DNA of 64,000 bases from Dryocola sp051297175 (lineage in GTDB: Bacteria; Pseudomonadota; Gammaproteobacteria; Enterobacterales; Enterobacteriaceae), in assembly GCF_051297175.1 (NCBI RefSeq), contig NZ_JBINNY010000001.1, positions 3,038,001-3,102,000 of the forward strand. The letters are read 5' to 3'. Under the pieces are notes generated by a model. That model ran no database searches, was not told the DNA's origin, and saw nothing but the letters and a program-made list of their open reading frames with translations. Below, piece by piece: positions 54,139 to 63,203 of this stretch. The stretch's first letter is position 1. Every line of letters begins with the position of its first letter. Position numbers and translations under genes: made by a program.

Positions 54139-54664
54139 AGGTGAGCTGGGCCAGAAACTGCTGATAAATCCGGGTATTTTCATCGTCGAAGCAGACAAAC
54201 ACCACCTCTTCGGGCAGCGGCCGGATGCCAATGTATTTGTAAACCACGTCAACCGCGATGCGCGCGGCCTGCTCCTTCGGATAGCCATAAACCCCGGTGC
54301 TGATGGCCGGGAAGGCAATGGTGCGATAGCCGTTCGCCGCCGCCAAATCCAGGCAGTTGCGATACGCCTGCTCCAGCAGCTCGGCTTCGTGCCGCTCGCC
54401 GCTGTGCCAGACCGGGCCAACGGTGTGAATGATTGCCTTGACCGGAATATTCCCGGCCTCGGTGATCACCGCATGCCCCGTTGCGCATTCGCCCTGCTGT
54501 TGAATAATTTTTTTGCAGGCCGCCTGCAGCGCCGGGCCCGCGGCCCGATGAATGGCGCCATCCACGCCGCCTCCGCCCATCAGAGATGAGTTTGCCGCGT
54601 TAACAATCACATCCACAGCGACACGCGTGATATCGCCCTGAATTACCGACATTCGTTCACCCAT
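54128..54664 (-). CDS. ymdB: O-acetyl-ADP-ribose deacetylase YmdB (macrodomain)
   Basis: 178 residues from the ATG at 54664 (MGERMSVIQGDITR), preceded by GGAGG; E. coli is 177. The macrodomain fold is visible from VIQGDITRVAVDVIVNAANSSLMGGGGVDGAI to FPAISTGVYGYP, the ADP-ribose-binding loops. E. coli YmdB removes acetyl from O-acetyl-ADP-ribose and inhibits RNase III. It is coupled to clsC. Confidence 0.96.
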   Translation of the reverse strand: MGERMSVIQGDITRVAVDVIVNAANSSLMGGGGVDGAIHRAAGPALQAACKKIIQQQGECATGHAVITEAGNIPVKAIIHTVGPVWHSGERHEAELLEQAYRNCLDLAAANGYRTIAFPAISTGVYGYPKEQAARIAVDVVYKYIGIRPLPEEVVFVCFDDENTRIYQQFLAQLTYGE

Positions 54665-54915
54665 GGGGAAACCTCCAGTTAGTCTTTGATAATAGTCTAA
54701 ACTTACCCAGCAACTGTCGTATATCACTTACTGTCTGGGTTTCTCCAGATGGACCATAAAAAAGCACTATCAGACCGACTCACCCTACCGTTACAGGCTT
54801 TCCCCGCACAGGGATTGAGCCTGATTCGCGTTCAGAATTGACCAAATAACAAGCAAACCATTCCCAAAAAGCAGGTTAACTTTCGGAAAATTCAGCTCAT
54901 TGCAGGAGAGGGTTT

Positions 54916-56247
54916 ATGGCAAGTGAAGCGCAGAAAGTCGGGCTGGTCCCGGTGATGTTAATGGTGGCTGGTAATATCATGGGCTCCGGGGTGTTCCTCC
55001 TCCCGGCAAGCCTCGCCGCAACGGGGGGAATCGCGATATTCGGCTGGGCGGTGACCATCATCGGCGCGCTGTCGCTGTCGATGGTCTACGCCAAAATGTC
55101 CTCGCTCGACGACAGTCCCGGCGGCTCTTATGCCTATGCGAGGCGAGCATTCGGCCCCTTCCTCGGCTATCAAACCAACGTGCTTTACTGGCTCGCCTGC
55201 TGGATAGGCAACGTGGCGATGGTGGTGATCGGCGTCGGTTATCTGAGCTATTTCTTCCCGCTGCTCAACCAGCCCTGGCCGCTCACCGTTACCTGTATCG
55301 CCATCCTCTGGCTGTTCGTCGGGCTAAACATTCTCGGCCCGAAAATGATCACCCGCGTGCAGGCGGTGGCGACGATTCTGGCGCTGATCCCGATTGTCGC
55401 CGTGGCGGTGCTCGGCTGGTTCTGGTTCAAAAGCGATACCTACATGGCCGCCTGGAACGTCAGCGGCAAGGGCACCTTTGGGGCTATTCAAAGCACGCTT
55501 AGCGTCACGCTATGGTCGTTTATCGGCGTGGAAAGCGCCTCGGTAGCCGCCGCCGTCGTTAAGAATCCCAAACGCAACGTGCCGATCGCCACCATTGGCG
55601 GGGTGCTAATCGCCGCCGTTTGTTACGTGCTCTCCACCACCGCGATCATGGGCATGATCCCCAACGCCGACCTGAAGCTCTCCGCCTCACCGTTTGGCGA
55701 TGCGGCCCGCATGGCGCTTGGGCCAACCGCCGGGGCAATAGTTTCGTTCTGTGCCGCGGCCGGGTGTTTAGGCAGCCTCGGGGGCTGGACGCTGCTCGCC
55801 GGGCAAACCGCCAAAGCCGCGGCGGACGATGGCCTGTTCCCGCCTATTTTTGCAAAGGTGAATAAAGACCAGACGCCGGTCGCCGGGCTGCTGGTGGTCG
55901 GCGTGCTGATGACGCTGTTCCAGCTGGCAAGCATCTCCCCGGACGCCACCTCGCAGTTCGCCGTCGTATCTTCCGTTTCGGTCATCTTCACGCTGGTGCC
56001 TTACATCTACACCTGCGCCGCGCTGATGCTGGTCGGACAGGGGCACCTGGGCAACCAGCGCCTGCCGTTCCTTTTCCTGACGCTGATTGCGTTTGTCTAC
56101 TGCATCTGGGCGGTGGTGGGTTCCGGCGCGACCGAAGTGATGTGGTCGTTCGTCGCCATCATGATTATCACCGCGATGTACACGGTGAACTACAACCGTC
56201 GCCACAAAAACCCCTACCCGCTGGATAAACCCGTGGTTAACGATTAA
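54916..56247 (+). CDS. adiC: arginine:agmatine antiporter AdiC
   Basis: 443 residues (445 in E. coli). AdiC is a 12-helix APC antiporter that imports arginine and exports agmatine in extreme acid resistance. Signature stretches are GNIMGSGVFLLPASLA, GGWTLLAGQTAKAAADDG (the gating tryptophan), YWLACWIGNVAMVVIGVGYL and WSFIGVESAS (Trp and Glu of the binding pocket). GGAGAGGG lies 5 bp before the ATG. It is followed 12 bp later by the decarboxylase. Confidence 0.95.
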   Translation: MASEAQKVGLVPVMLMVAGNIMGSGVFLLPASLAATGGIAIFGWAVTIIGALSLSMVYAKMSSLDDSPGGSYAYARRAFGPFLGYQTNVLYWLACWIGNVAMVVIGVGYLSYFFPLLNQPWPLTVTCIAILWLFVGLNILGPKMITRVQAVATILALIPIVAVAVLGWFWFKSDTYMAAWNVSGKGTFGAIQSTLSVTLWSFIGVESASVAAAVVKNPKRNVPIATIGGVLIAAVCYVLSTTAIMGMIPNADLKLSASPFGDAARMALGPTAGAIVSFCAAAGCLGSLGGWTLLAGQTAKAAADDGLFPPIFAKVNKDQTPVAGLLVVGVLMTLFQLASISPDATSQFAVVSSVSVIFTLVPYIYTCAALMLVGQGHLGNQRLPFLFLTLIAFVYCIWAVVGSGATEVMWSFVAIMIITAMYTVNYNRRHKNPYPLDKPVVND

Positions 56248-56259
56248 CAGGAGCCCGAC

Positions 56260-58563
56260 ATGCTCGATTTAGGCACGCACCATAAACGTAAGATACTGGT
56301 CGTCGACAGCAGCGTTCAGGACGTGAATACCGCCAACGGCAGGGCCGTCGCCGAGCTGATTGAAGCGCTGGAAGAGAATAACTTCGCGGTGATCTCCGCG
56401 GCCACCTTTGAGGACGGTATCGCCACCGTCACCTCAGACGCCTCGCTGTGCTGCATTTTTGTAGACTGGACCTCCGGCGGCAACGACGATGCCTCCCACA
56501 GCCAGGCGTTTTCGCTGCTGCAAACCATCCGTCGGCGCAATAAAAACGTGCCGGTACTGCTGATGGCGGAACACTCCTGCATCGACACCCTGACGCTGGA
56601 TTCTATGCGGCTGGTGAATGAATTTGTCTGGATGCACGAAGACACCGCCGAGTTTATTGCCGCCCGCGCCCGGTCGCTAATCCAACGCTATTACGAGCAG
56701 CTCCTGCCGCCGTTTACGCGGGCGCTGTTCAACTACACCATGGAAAACCCCGAGTATTCATGGGCGGCTCCGGGCCACCAGGGCGGCGTGGCGTTTACAA
56801 AATCTGCCGTCGGTCGCGAGTTCCTCGATTTCTTTGGCGAAAACCTGTTCCGCACCGATACGGGCATCGAACGCGCGGCGATGGGCTCGCTGCTCGACCA
56901 CAGCGGGCCGATAAAAGCCTCGGAGACCTACGCCGCCGAAGTGTTTGGCTCGCACCGCAGCTACTCGGTGCTCAACGGCACGTCCGGCTCCAACCGGGCC
57001 GTGATGCAGGCGGTGGTTGGTGAATTGGAGGTGGCGCTGTGCGACCGCAACTGCCACAAATCCATCGAGCAGGGGCTGGTGATGACCGGCGCGCTGCCGG
57101 TTTACTTCATCCCAACCCGCAACCGCTTTGGCATAATCGGGCCAATTCCCAAGCGCCAGTTTGAGCCGGAAAGCATTCGCGAAGCCATCGCGGCCAATCC
57201 GTTGAAGCACGAAGTGGTCAGCGACAAACCCGTCTATGCGGTGGTGACTAACTGTACCTACGACGGCATGTGCTATCACGCCGAAGCGGCGCAGGATCTG
57301 CTGGCGCAGAGCGTGGACCAGATTCACTTCGACGAAGCCTGGTACGCCTATGCGCGCTTCAACCCGATGTATAAAGGCCGCTTCGCCATGCGCGGCGATC
57401 CGAAGGACTTCGACAGCAGCGGCCCAACGGTTTTCGCCACGCACTCCACGCACAAGCTGCTCGCCTCGCTTTCCCAGGCTTCATACATTCATATCCGCAA
57501 TGGGAAAAAGCCGGTCGAACACTCGCGCTTTAACGAGTCATACATGCTGCAGGCAACCACCTCGCCGCTGTACGCGATTATCGCCGCCAACGAAATAGGC
57601 GCGGCGATGATGGACGGCGGCCAGGGCGAAGCGCTCACCCAGGAGGTCATTAACGAAGCGGTGGACTTCCGCCTCGCGATGGCAAAAGTCCACGCCGCCT
57701 TTGCGAAAAAAGGCGAATGGTTCTTCTCGCCGTGGAACGCGCCGACGGTAACCGACGGCGCGGGTAACGAAGTTCCCTTTTCCAAAGCCTCGCGCGAACA
57801 GCTCACCACCGACCCGAGCTGCTGGACGCTGAAGCCCGGCGACAAGTGGCACGGGTTCGACCAGCTCGAAGACGACTGGTGCCTGCTCGATCCGATTAAA
57901 GCGGGGATTTTAGCCCCCGGCATGGGCGACGACGGCAACCTGCAGGACAGCGGCATTCCCGCCGCGATGGTCACCGCCTATCTGGGCGAACGCGGCATCG
58001 TGCCGTCGCGCACCACGGACTTTATGGTGCTGTGCCTGTTCTCCATCGGCGTGACGAAGGGCAAATGGGGGACGCTAATCAACGTCCTGCTGGAGTTTAA
58101 AAACGACTACGACAACAACACGCTGCTCAAGCGCTGCCTGCCGGATCTCATCAGCGCCGACGCCGCGCGCTATGCGGGCATGGGACTAAAAGACCTGTGC
58201 GACGAGATGTTTAACTATATGAAAACCAGCCAGATGGACAAGCTGCAGGCCGCCGCGTTTGGCAACATTCCGGTGCCGGTTAAACGCCCGCGCATCGCCT
58301 TCCAGCAGCATATGGCGGGCATCGCGGATCACCTGCCGATCGATCAGCTCGCCCATCGCGTGTCTGCCGTCGGCGTTATCCCCTACCCGCCGGGCATTCC
58401 CATCGTCATGCCGGGCGAAAGCTTTGGCGCAGCGGAGGAGCCGTGGCTGCAATACATCCGCAGCATCGCGGAATGGGGCGAGAAGTTCCCGGGCTTCGAG
58501 AAAGAGCTGGAGGGAGCCGAACTGATAGACGGGGTTTATCATATCTGGGCGCTGAAGCAGTAG
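56260..58563 (+). CDS. adiA: inducible biodegradative arginine decarboxylase (AdiA-like)
   Basis: 767 residues (E. coli AdiA about 755). The N-terminal flavodoxin-like wing domain (1-130) differs from E. coli AdiA, but the PLP core is of the arginine type: WAAPGHQGGVAFTK, FRTDTGIERAAMGSLLDH, GTSGSNRAVMQ, RNCHKSIEQG and the PLP lysine at residue 399 (THSTHKLLAS). Lysine decarboxylases differ at these sites. It decarboxylates arginine to agmatine. AGGAG lies upstream. The order adiC-adiA without adiY differs from E. coli adiA-adiY-adiC. Confidence 0.88.
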   Translation: MLDLGTHHKRKILVVDSSVQDVNTANGRAVAELIEALEENNFAVISAATFEDGIATVTSDASLCCIFVDWTSGGNDDASHSQAFSLLQTIRRRNKNVPVLLMAEHSCIDTLTLDSMRLVNEFVWMHEDTAEFIAARARSLIQRYYEQLLPPFTRALFNYTMENPEYSWAAPGHQGGVAFTKSAVGREFLDFFGENLFRTDTGIERAAMGSLLDHSGPIKASETYAAEVFGSHRSYSVLNGTSGSNRAVMQAVVGELEVALCDRNCHKSIEQGLVMTGALPVYFIPTRNRFGIIGPIPKRQFEPESIREAIAANPLKHEVVSDKPVYAVVTNCTYDGMCYHAEAAQDLLAQSVDQIHFDEAWYAYARFNPMYKGRFAMRGDPKDFDSSGPTVFATHSTHKLLASLSQASYIHIRNGKKPVEHSRFNESYMLQATTSPLYAIIAANEIGAAMMDGGQGEALTQEVINEAVDFRLAMAKVHAAFAKKGEWFFSPWNAPTVTDGAGNEVPFSKASREQLTTDPSCWTLKPGDKWHGFDQLEDDWCLLDPIKAGILAPGMGDDGNLQDSGIPAAMVTAYLGERGIVPSRTTDFMVLCLFSIGVTKGKWGTLINVLLEFKNDYDNNTLLKRCLPDLISADAARYAGMGLKDLCDEMFNYMKTSQMDKLQAAAFGNIPVPVKRPRIAFQQHMAGIADHLPIDQLAHRVSAVGVIPYPPGIPIVMPGESFGAAEEPWLQYIRSIAEWGEKFPGFEKELEGAELIDGVYHIWALKQ

Positions 58564-58575
58564 CGCTGGGTTAAG

Positions 58576-58683
58576 GTCGGATGGCGTGCATCGAACGGCG
58601 AAAGTCGGATGGCGCTAACGCCTATCCGACCGACATCGCTTTAGGCTTTCGTAGGGTGGATAAGCGTTAGCGCCATCCACCAC
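58576..58683. repeat. cluster of three REP-like elements after adiA
   Basis: Two GTCGGATGGCG-type copies, the second with an inverted TATCCGAC end (58604-58630), are followed by GTAGGGTGGATAAGCGTTAGCGCCATCCACC (58651-58681). They fill the gap between the converging adiA and receptor genes. Confidence 0.85.
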
Positions 58684-58703
58684 TACCCATCTACCAACCT
58701 AAA

Positions 58704-60911
58704 TCAGAAATCAACCGTCATAGACAGCTTCAGCGTGCGCGGATCGCCCTGCGTCATGTAGGTGCCGGAATCGTCAACCGACGCCCAGTACTTCTCATCG
58801 GTGACGTTCTCGACGTTCGCGCGCCAGGTCAGCGTCTGGTCGTTAACCTTCGTGCTGTAGCGCACGCCGAGGTCGAGCCGCGTCCACCCGTCCAGCTTGA
58901 CGGTATTGCTGGCGTTGGCGTACTGAGAACCCGTGCGGGTCACGGTGCCCGTCGCGGTCAGGTTTTGCACCCACGGCAGATCCCATTCGCCGCCCATCGT
59001 CACCGCATAGCGCGGCACGCCTACCGCGTCGTTACCGTCGTTGGTACCTCCGGCGGTTTTGCTCAGCTCGGGGTCCATCCACAGCGCGCTGCCCAGCAGA
59101 CGGACGCCGTATACCGGTTCGCCGAACACGTTCAGCTCCATCCCGCGGCTACGCTGCTCGCCGTACAGGCCGTACACGTTGCTGTCGTCGATCATCCCGA
59201 CCGGCTTTTTGATTTCAAACAGCGCGAGCGTGCCGCCCACGCGGCCATAGTCCATCTTCACGCCGACTTCGTTCTGCTTCGACTGCACGATACCGACGAC
59301 CTGGCCGCCGTTAATCGCTTTGCTGCTCGCCGTAGGCCCAGGCTGCAGCGCTTCGATGTGGTTGGCGTAGAAGGAAATATGCTCCCACGGCTTCACCACC
59401 AGCCCGTAAACCGGCGTCACCTTGAAGGCGTCGAACCGCGTGGCGGGCGTCTCCATGCCCTGATAATCATAGTTGCGCACCGTCACGTCCTGACGGCGCG
59501 CGCCCAGGGTCAGCAGCACGCGTTCGTCCAGCGCGGAAAGCGTGTCGGAAACGGAAACGCCGGAGGTGCGCGTGCGGCTACGCACGTTCGGATCGTCCAT
59601 ATTGCCGCCGCTGTACAGCGTTGGCGGGAAATCGATCGTCGAAGGATCGTAAATGTTGATGGTGTTAGACGAGCCGGACATGGTGTAAGCCGCGCGCGTT
59701 TTGCGGTACACGCCGGAATAGCCGAGGTTAACGCTGTGGCCAATCGCGCCGGTGTCAAACCTGCCGCGAATGCCGGTCATGCCCGAGAAGCTGTCGGCGA
59801 CGTAGCGCGTGCCCAGACGGCTGAGGCTGGCGTTGCCGTCGTTATCGAGCAGCTTCGGCACGCTGTACTCGCCGCGCTCGTCGGTATTGTTACCGCCGAG
59901 GCCGCCGTAGAACGTCCAGTTATCCAGCACGTCGTATTCCCCGCGCAGCGCGGCAAAGCGGGTGGTCATGTCGGAGTAAACCCACTTCTGGCTATAGTTC
60001 GCCGAGCCGTCCGGCACTTCCGGCATTTCGGTAATGGCACCCACGCCAACGCCGATGCGGCCGTCGTGCACGCTGGATTTCTGCCAGCCCGCGTCCAGCG
60101 AGCTGCGCAGACGCTCGCCCTTGTAGTCCAGTCCAACGGTGGCAAGCGTGGTGCGGGATTTTTCGTTATCGACGGCGGTTTCGCCCTCGCGGTGCAGCAC
60201 GTTTACGCGCGCGCCGAACTGGTCGCTATCGCCAAAGCGACGACCGGCGTCCAGCGATGTGCCAACCTGTGAATCCGAGCCGTAGTCAACGCTGACGCTG
60301 GCCGCAGGCTCGCTGCCCGCGCGTTTTGGCTCCACGTTGATCGATCCGCCCACGCCCGTGCCGCCCGGCGGAACGCCGTTCAGAAACGCGTTCGATCCCT
60401 TAATAATCTCCACGCGCTCGGCCACGTTTGTGGCAACGATCTGGCGCGGCAGCACGCCGTAGAGGCCGCCGTAGGAAACGTCGTCACCGTCCAGCAGGAA
60501 ACCGCGAATACGGTACGATTCGCCAAAGTTGCCGTATCCGCGCACCGCCTGCACCGTGGCATCATTGCGGATAACGTCGGTCAGGGTTGTCGCCTGCTGG
60601 TCTTCGATCATCTTCGCGGTATAGCCGATGATATTAAACGGCACGTTGCCGGCTTCCTGCTCGCCAAGCAGCCCCAGACGCCCGCCGTTGGCGACCTGGC
60701 CGTCAAGATAGGCCGGAACCAGCTCGTCGCCGCCCGCGCGGAAGGTATTATCCGGCGTGGCGGTAACGGTGATGGTGTCGGCTTTCGCGGCGTTTTGTGC
60801 AGCGGAGGCAGCGTCGCCGTCGGCGGCAAACGCGGGGAAGGTGGCGGCGCTAATCAGTACCGCGAGCAGGCGCGGGCGCATACCCGTCTGCGAAGGATCT
60901 GGTGCTTGCAT
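58704..60911 (-). CDS. TonB-dependent siderophore receptor
   Basis: 735 residues. The signal peptide ends near PAFA, followed by the TonB-box-like DTITVTA. The plug domain follows (about 85-200; PFNIIGYTAKMIEDQQATTLTDVIRND and VERVEIIKGSNAFLNGVPPGG). The 22-stranded barrel ends in the terminal SMTVDF with C-terminal Phe. The layout resembles hydroxamate (ferrichrome-type, FcuA-like) receptors, but the ligand is not certain. Start at 60911 or 60881; a Fur-like site lies just upstream. Confidence 0.92.
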   Translation of the reverse strand: MQAPDPSQTGMRPRLLAVLISAATFPAFAADGDAASAAQNAAKADTITVTATPDNTFRAGGDELVPAYLDGQVANGGRLGLLGEQEAGNVPFNIIGYTAKMIEDQQATTLTDVIRNDATVQAVRGYGNFGESYRIRGFLLDGDDVSYGGLYGVLPRQIVATNVAERVEIIKGSNAFLNGVPPGGTGVGGSINVEPKRAGSEPAASVSVDYGSDSQVGTSLDAGRRFGDSDQFGARVNVLHREGETAVDNEKSRTTLATVGLDYKGERLRSSLDAGWQKSSVHDGRIGVGVGAITEMPEVPDGSANYSQKWVYSDMTTRFAALRGEYDVLDNWTFYGGLGGNNTDERGEYSVPKLLDNDGNASLSRLGTRYVADSFSGMTGIRGRFDTGAIGHSVNLGYSGVYRKTRAAYTMSGSSNTINIYDPSTIDFPPTLYSGGNMDDPNVRSRTRTSGVSVSDTLSALDERVLLTLGARRQDVTVRNYDYQGMETPATRFDAFKVTPVYGLVVKPWEHISFYANHIEALQPGPTASSKAINGGQVVGIVQSKQNEVGVKMDYGRVGGTLALFEIKKPVGMIDDSNVYGLYGEQRSRGMELNVFGEPVYGVRLLGSALWMDPELSKTAGGTNDGNDAVGVPRYAVTMGGEWDLPWVQNLTATGTVTRTGSQYANASNTVKLDGWTRLDLGVRYSTKVNDQTLTWRANVENVTDEKYWASVDDSGTYMTQGDPRTLKLSMTVDF

Positions 60912-60938
60912 GAATAATTCCCTGACAAAAGATAATAA

Positions 60939-60953
60939 TGAGAACGCTTCTTA
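60939..60953 (-). promoter_or_regulatory. candidate Fur box of the siderophore receptor
   Basis: TGAGAACGCTTCTTA, with further GATAAT/ATTATC half-sites on both sides, resembles the 7-1-7 Fur consensus TGATAATNATTATCA at about 10 of 14 symmetric positions. It lies 28 bp before the receptor start, so iron repression is likely. Confidence 0.65.
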
Positions 60954-61016
60954 TTTTGCGCATGATTATCGTTTGCCCGCTAAGAATTGCAAGCGGAAAT
61001 GATATGCCGTTTCAAA

Positions 61017-62201
61017 TTATGTTTTACGCAGCGCGAGCCGACGCTCAAGGAGCCAGATGTAGCCCGGCAGCAGCGCGGCGCTCAGACCGCAAACCAGCAT
61101 AAGCATGGCCAGGCTACCTGCAGAAACATCCTCCCTGGACATCAACAACGATGACAGGAAATACGCGGCCGTCGTCAGCAAATACATGAGCGCCGTTTGC
61201 AGCGTACCAAACCCGGCGCGGTGGCGATCCTGAGGATAATTCAGCGTGACCACCGAGCTTGCGACCAGTCGGCAGTAGGACGTAGCCATAAACAGCGCCA
61301 TAAATAAATGCGCCGCGCCGGGCAGCATAAAGGGAATCGCCAGGCTTGCGATAAAAGCTACCGTCGATACGCAGAGAACACGCGTAGCGCTGAAATGATG
61401 CAGCAGCCCGCCGGTGGCCTTAGTGGCGATAAGGCCCGCAATGCCGCCGGTAAAAAATATCCACGGCAGTTGGGCATCACTTACCTTCATATAGAGCGAC
61501 ATAACGGGCACCAGCACGGGAATCAACAGCATCGGGCTGAACTGCGCGATGCCGTTAGCCGTGGCAAAACGCAGCACTTCGCGGTTTAGCGCCAGGCCTG
61601 CGTGTCGTTCAATGAGCTGCGGCGAACTCGGCACGCCAAAACGCACCAGCGCCACGCTAAGCATGCAAAATATGCCGATAAGCCAAAGCGCCTGCCGCCA
61701 GCCGCAGGCCGCGCTGATATACATCAGAACGGGCATGCCCACGATGCTGACCAGCGAAAATGAAGCAATCGCCAGCGCCACCATGCGCGACCTGAGCTCG
61801 GGCGGTGCCGCGTTAATCAACAGCCCCATGCCAACCCCCATCGTCGTACCGCCCGCAAACCCGGCCAGCAGGCGAATAACGATCAGCACGCTGAAGTCGC
61901 CGGTTAGCGTAATCATGCCGGTCAGCACGCCAAGCGTCAGCATGTTGAGCTGTAAGAAGCGTTTCTTATCCACCCTATCCGCCCAGAAGAAGGCGGCTAT
62001 CCCGGAGACAACAGCCGCCAGGGTATAAACGCCGGTCACGTATCCGGCCCAGGTGATGGGTACGGAAAAATCAGCCGCCATAAACGTGAAGATCGGGTTG
62101 AATACCATGTACTCAAGCGCGTTGGTGAACTGGATGAAGGCGACGATGGCCGCGATGCGATACGGCCGGAAATTCGCGCTTTCGAAAAGAGTAATCGCCA
62201 T
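61017..62201 (-). CDS. MFS transporter (AraJ/DHA1-like)
   Basis: 394 residues from the ATG at 62201 (MAITLFESANFRPYR), preceded by AAGGGG; the frame is open to 62336 but that part overlaps the divergent regulator. It has 12 hydrophobic segments. The MFS loop 2-3 motif is WADRVDKKRFL and the TM5 region is GGTTMGVGMGLLINAAPPELR. Substrate unknown; sugar-efflux, drug-efflux and siderophore-export roles are all open. The LysR-type gene is divergent. Confidence 0.85.
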   Translation of the reverse strand: MAITLFESANFRPYRIAAIVAFIQFTNALEYMVFNPIFTFMAADFSVPITWAGYVTGVYTLAAVVSGIAAFFWADRVDKKRFLQLNMLTLGVLTGMITLTGDFSVLIVIRLLAGFAGGTTMGVGMGLLINAAPPELRSRMVALAIASFSLVSIVGMPVLMYISAACGWRQALWLIGIFCMLSVALVRFGVPSSPQLIERHAGLALNREVLRFATANGIAQFSPMLLIPVLVPVMSLYMKVSDAQLPWIFFTGGIAGLIATKATGGLLHHFSATRVLCVSTVAFIASLAIPFMLPGAAHLFMALFMATSYCRLVASSVVTLNYPQDRHRAGFGTLQTALMYLLTTAAYFLSSLLMSREDVSAGSLAMLMLVCGLSAALLPGYIWLLERRLALRKT

Positions 62202-62303
62202 AAATGCCCCTTGGTGATGTGCGAGGCGGGCAGTATATTCGTTCCATTTACGCCGCATCAGACGGTTAAAATGGCATGCACTGCTATCAAAAATGGGATA
62301 ATC

Positions 62304-63203
62304 ATGCGCAACAAGCTCGATCTTAACGCCCTGCATCTTTTCGTCGCCGTGGCCGATAAAGGCACCTTTAGCGCTGCTGCGAAGGCGCTGGACATGCCCT
62401 CTTCAAACGTTAGCCGCGCGATTAGCCGGCTTGAGGAACAGATGAACGTGAGGCTTATTGAACGCAGCACGCGCCGCATGCAGTTGACCGAAGCGGGTCA
62501 GCTGCTTTATTCCCGTGCGCAGCCGCTGCTTGCCTCGCTTGAGGAAACGCAGGCGGAGCTTGCGGTGGAACAGCTGCAGCTTAAGGGGCGGCTTCGCGTC
62601 TGCCTGCCAAACGAGGTTGGGCCGTCGCTGCTCGCCGGTCTGTTTGCCGATTTTGCCCTTTTGCATCCTCAGCTTGAGATGCACTGCGTCACCAACCTCT
62701 CTGGCCTCGAATCTCTACAGCAGGATCTCGATCTGGCGATGATTATCACGCGTGGAAAACTTGAGGATAGCGACTGCGTGGTCCGCCCCTTGGCCAGCTT
62801 CCCGTGCGTGGTGGTAGCGGCTCCGGCACTCATCGAAACCTGCGGAAAACCTCAGAACTCACGTCAGTTGGCCGATTTTCCGTGCATTACCACCGTAGAT
62901 GCCCTCAAAGGCCAGCCGTGGCAGTTTGTTGCACCCGGCGGCGGGTTTGAGACCGTTGCCATCAGCGGCCATTACCGCGTCAACAGCGGGGAAATGGCGC
63001 TGCGGGCGGCCGTCGCCGGAGTAGGATTCTCCGTTCTGGCGCGCCAGGGCTGCGCGGCCTGGCTTGAGAGCGGTGAATTAGAGGAAGTCAGGCTTGAGCT
63101 GCAGCCCGCACCGCTTGAGCTGATTGCCGCCTATTCCAGCCGCCGCTTTCTGTCGGCAAAAGCACGGGCGCTGGTGGATTACCTGCAGCAGCATCTCAAA
63201 TAA
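62304..63203 (+). CDS. LysR-family transcriptional regulator
   Basis: 299 residues from the ATG at 62304 (MRNKLDLNALHLF), the typical LysR length. The N-terminal winged HTH (FVAVADKGTFSAAAKALDMPSSNVSRAISRLEEQ) is followed by an inducer-binding domain. It is divergent from the MFS gene across 102 bp, the usual arrangement for LysR proteins controlling the neighbouring transporter. Its stop overlaps the end of the converging phosphopantetheinyl transferase gene by 8 bp. Confidence 0.88.
   Translation: MRNKLDLNALHLFVAVADKGTFSAAAKALDMPSSNVSRAISRLEEQMNVRLIERSTRRMQLTEAGQLLYSRAQPLLASLEETQAELAVEQLQLKGRLRVCLPNEVGPSLLAGLFADFALLHPQLEMHCVTNLSGLESLQQDLDLAMIITRGKLEDSDCVVRPLASFPCVVVAAPALIETCGKPQNSRQLADFPCITTVDALKGQPWQFVAPGGGFETVAISGHYRVNSGEMALRAAVAGVGFSVLARQGCAAWLESGELEEVRLELQPAPLELIAAYSSRRFLSAKARALVDYLQQHLK

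Noticed and set aside
52606..54144. 512-codon plus-strand frame opposite clsC
   Set aside because: It starts inside the repeat array and runs antisense to the two HKD motifs; ClsC is the real gene.
56758..57453. 231-codon frame antisense to adiA
   Set aside because: Shadow of the PLP-domain coding sequence.
58965..60272. 435-codon open frame antisense to the TonB-dependent receptor
   Set aside because: His/Ala/Val-rich translation with no domains; the receptor frame has clear plug and barrel motifs.
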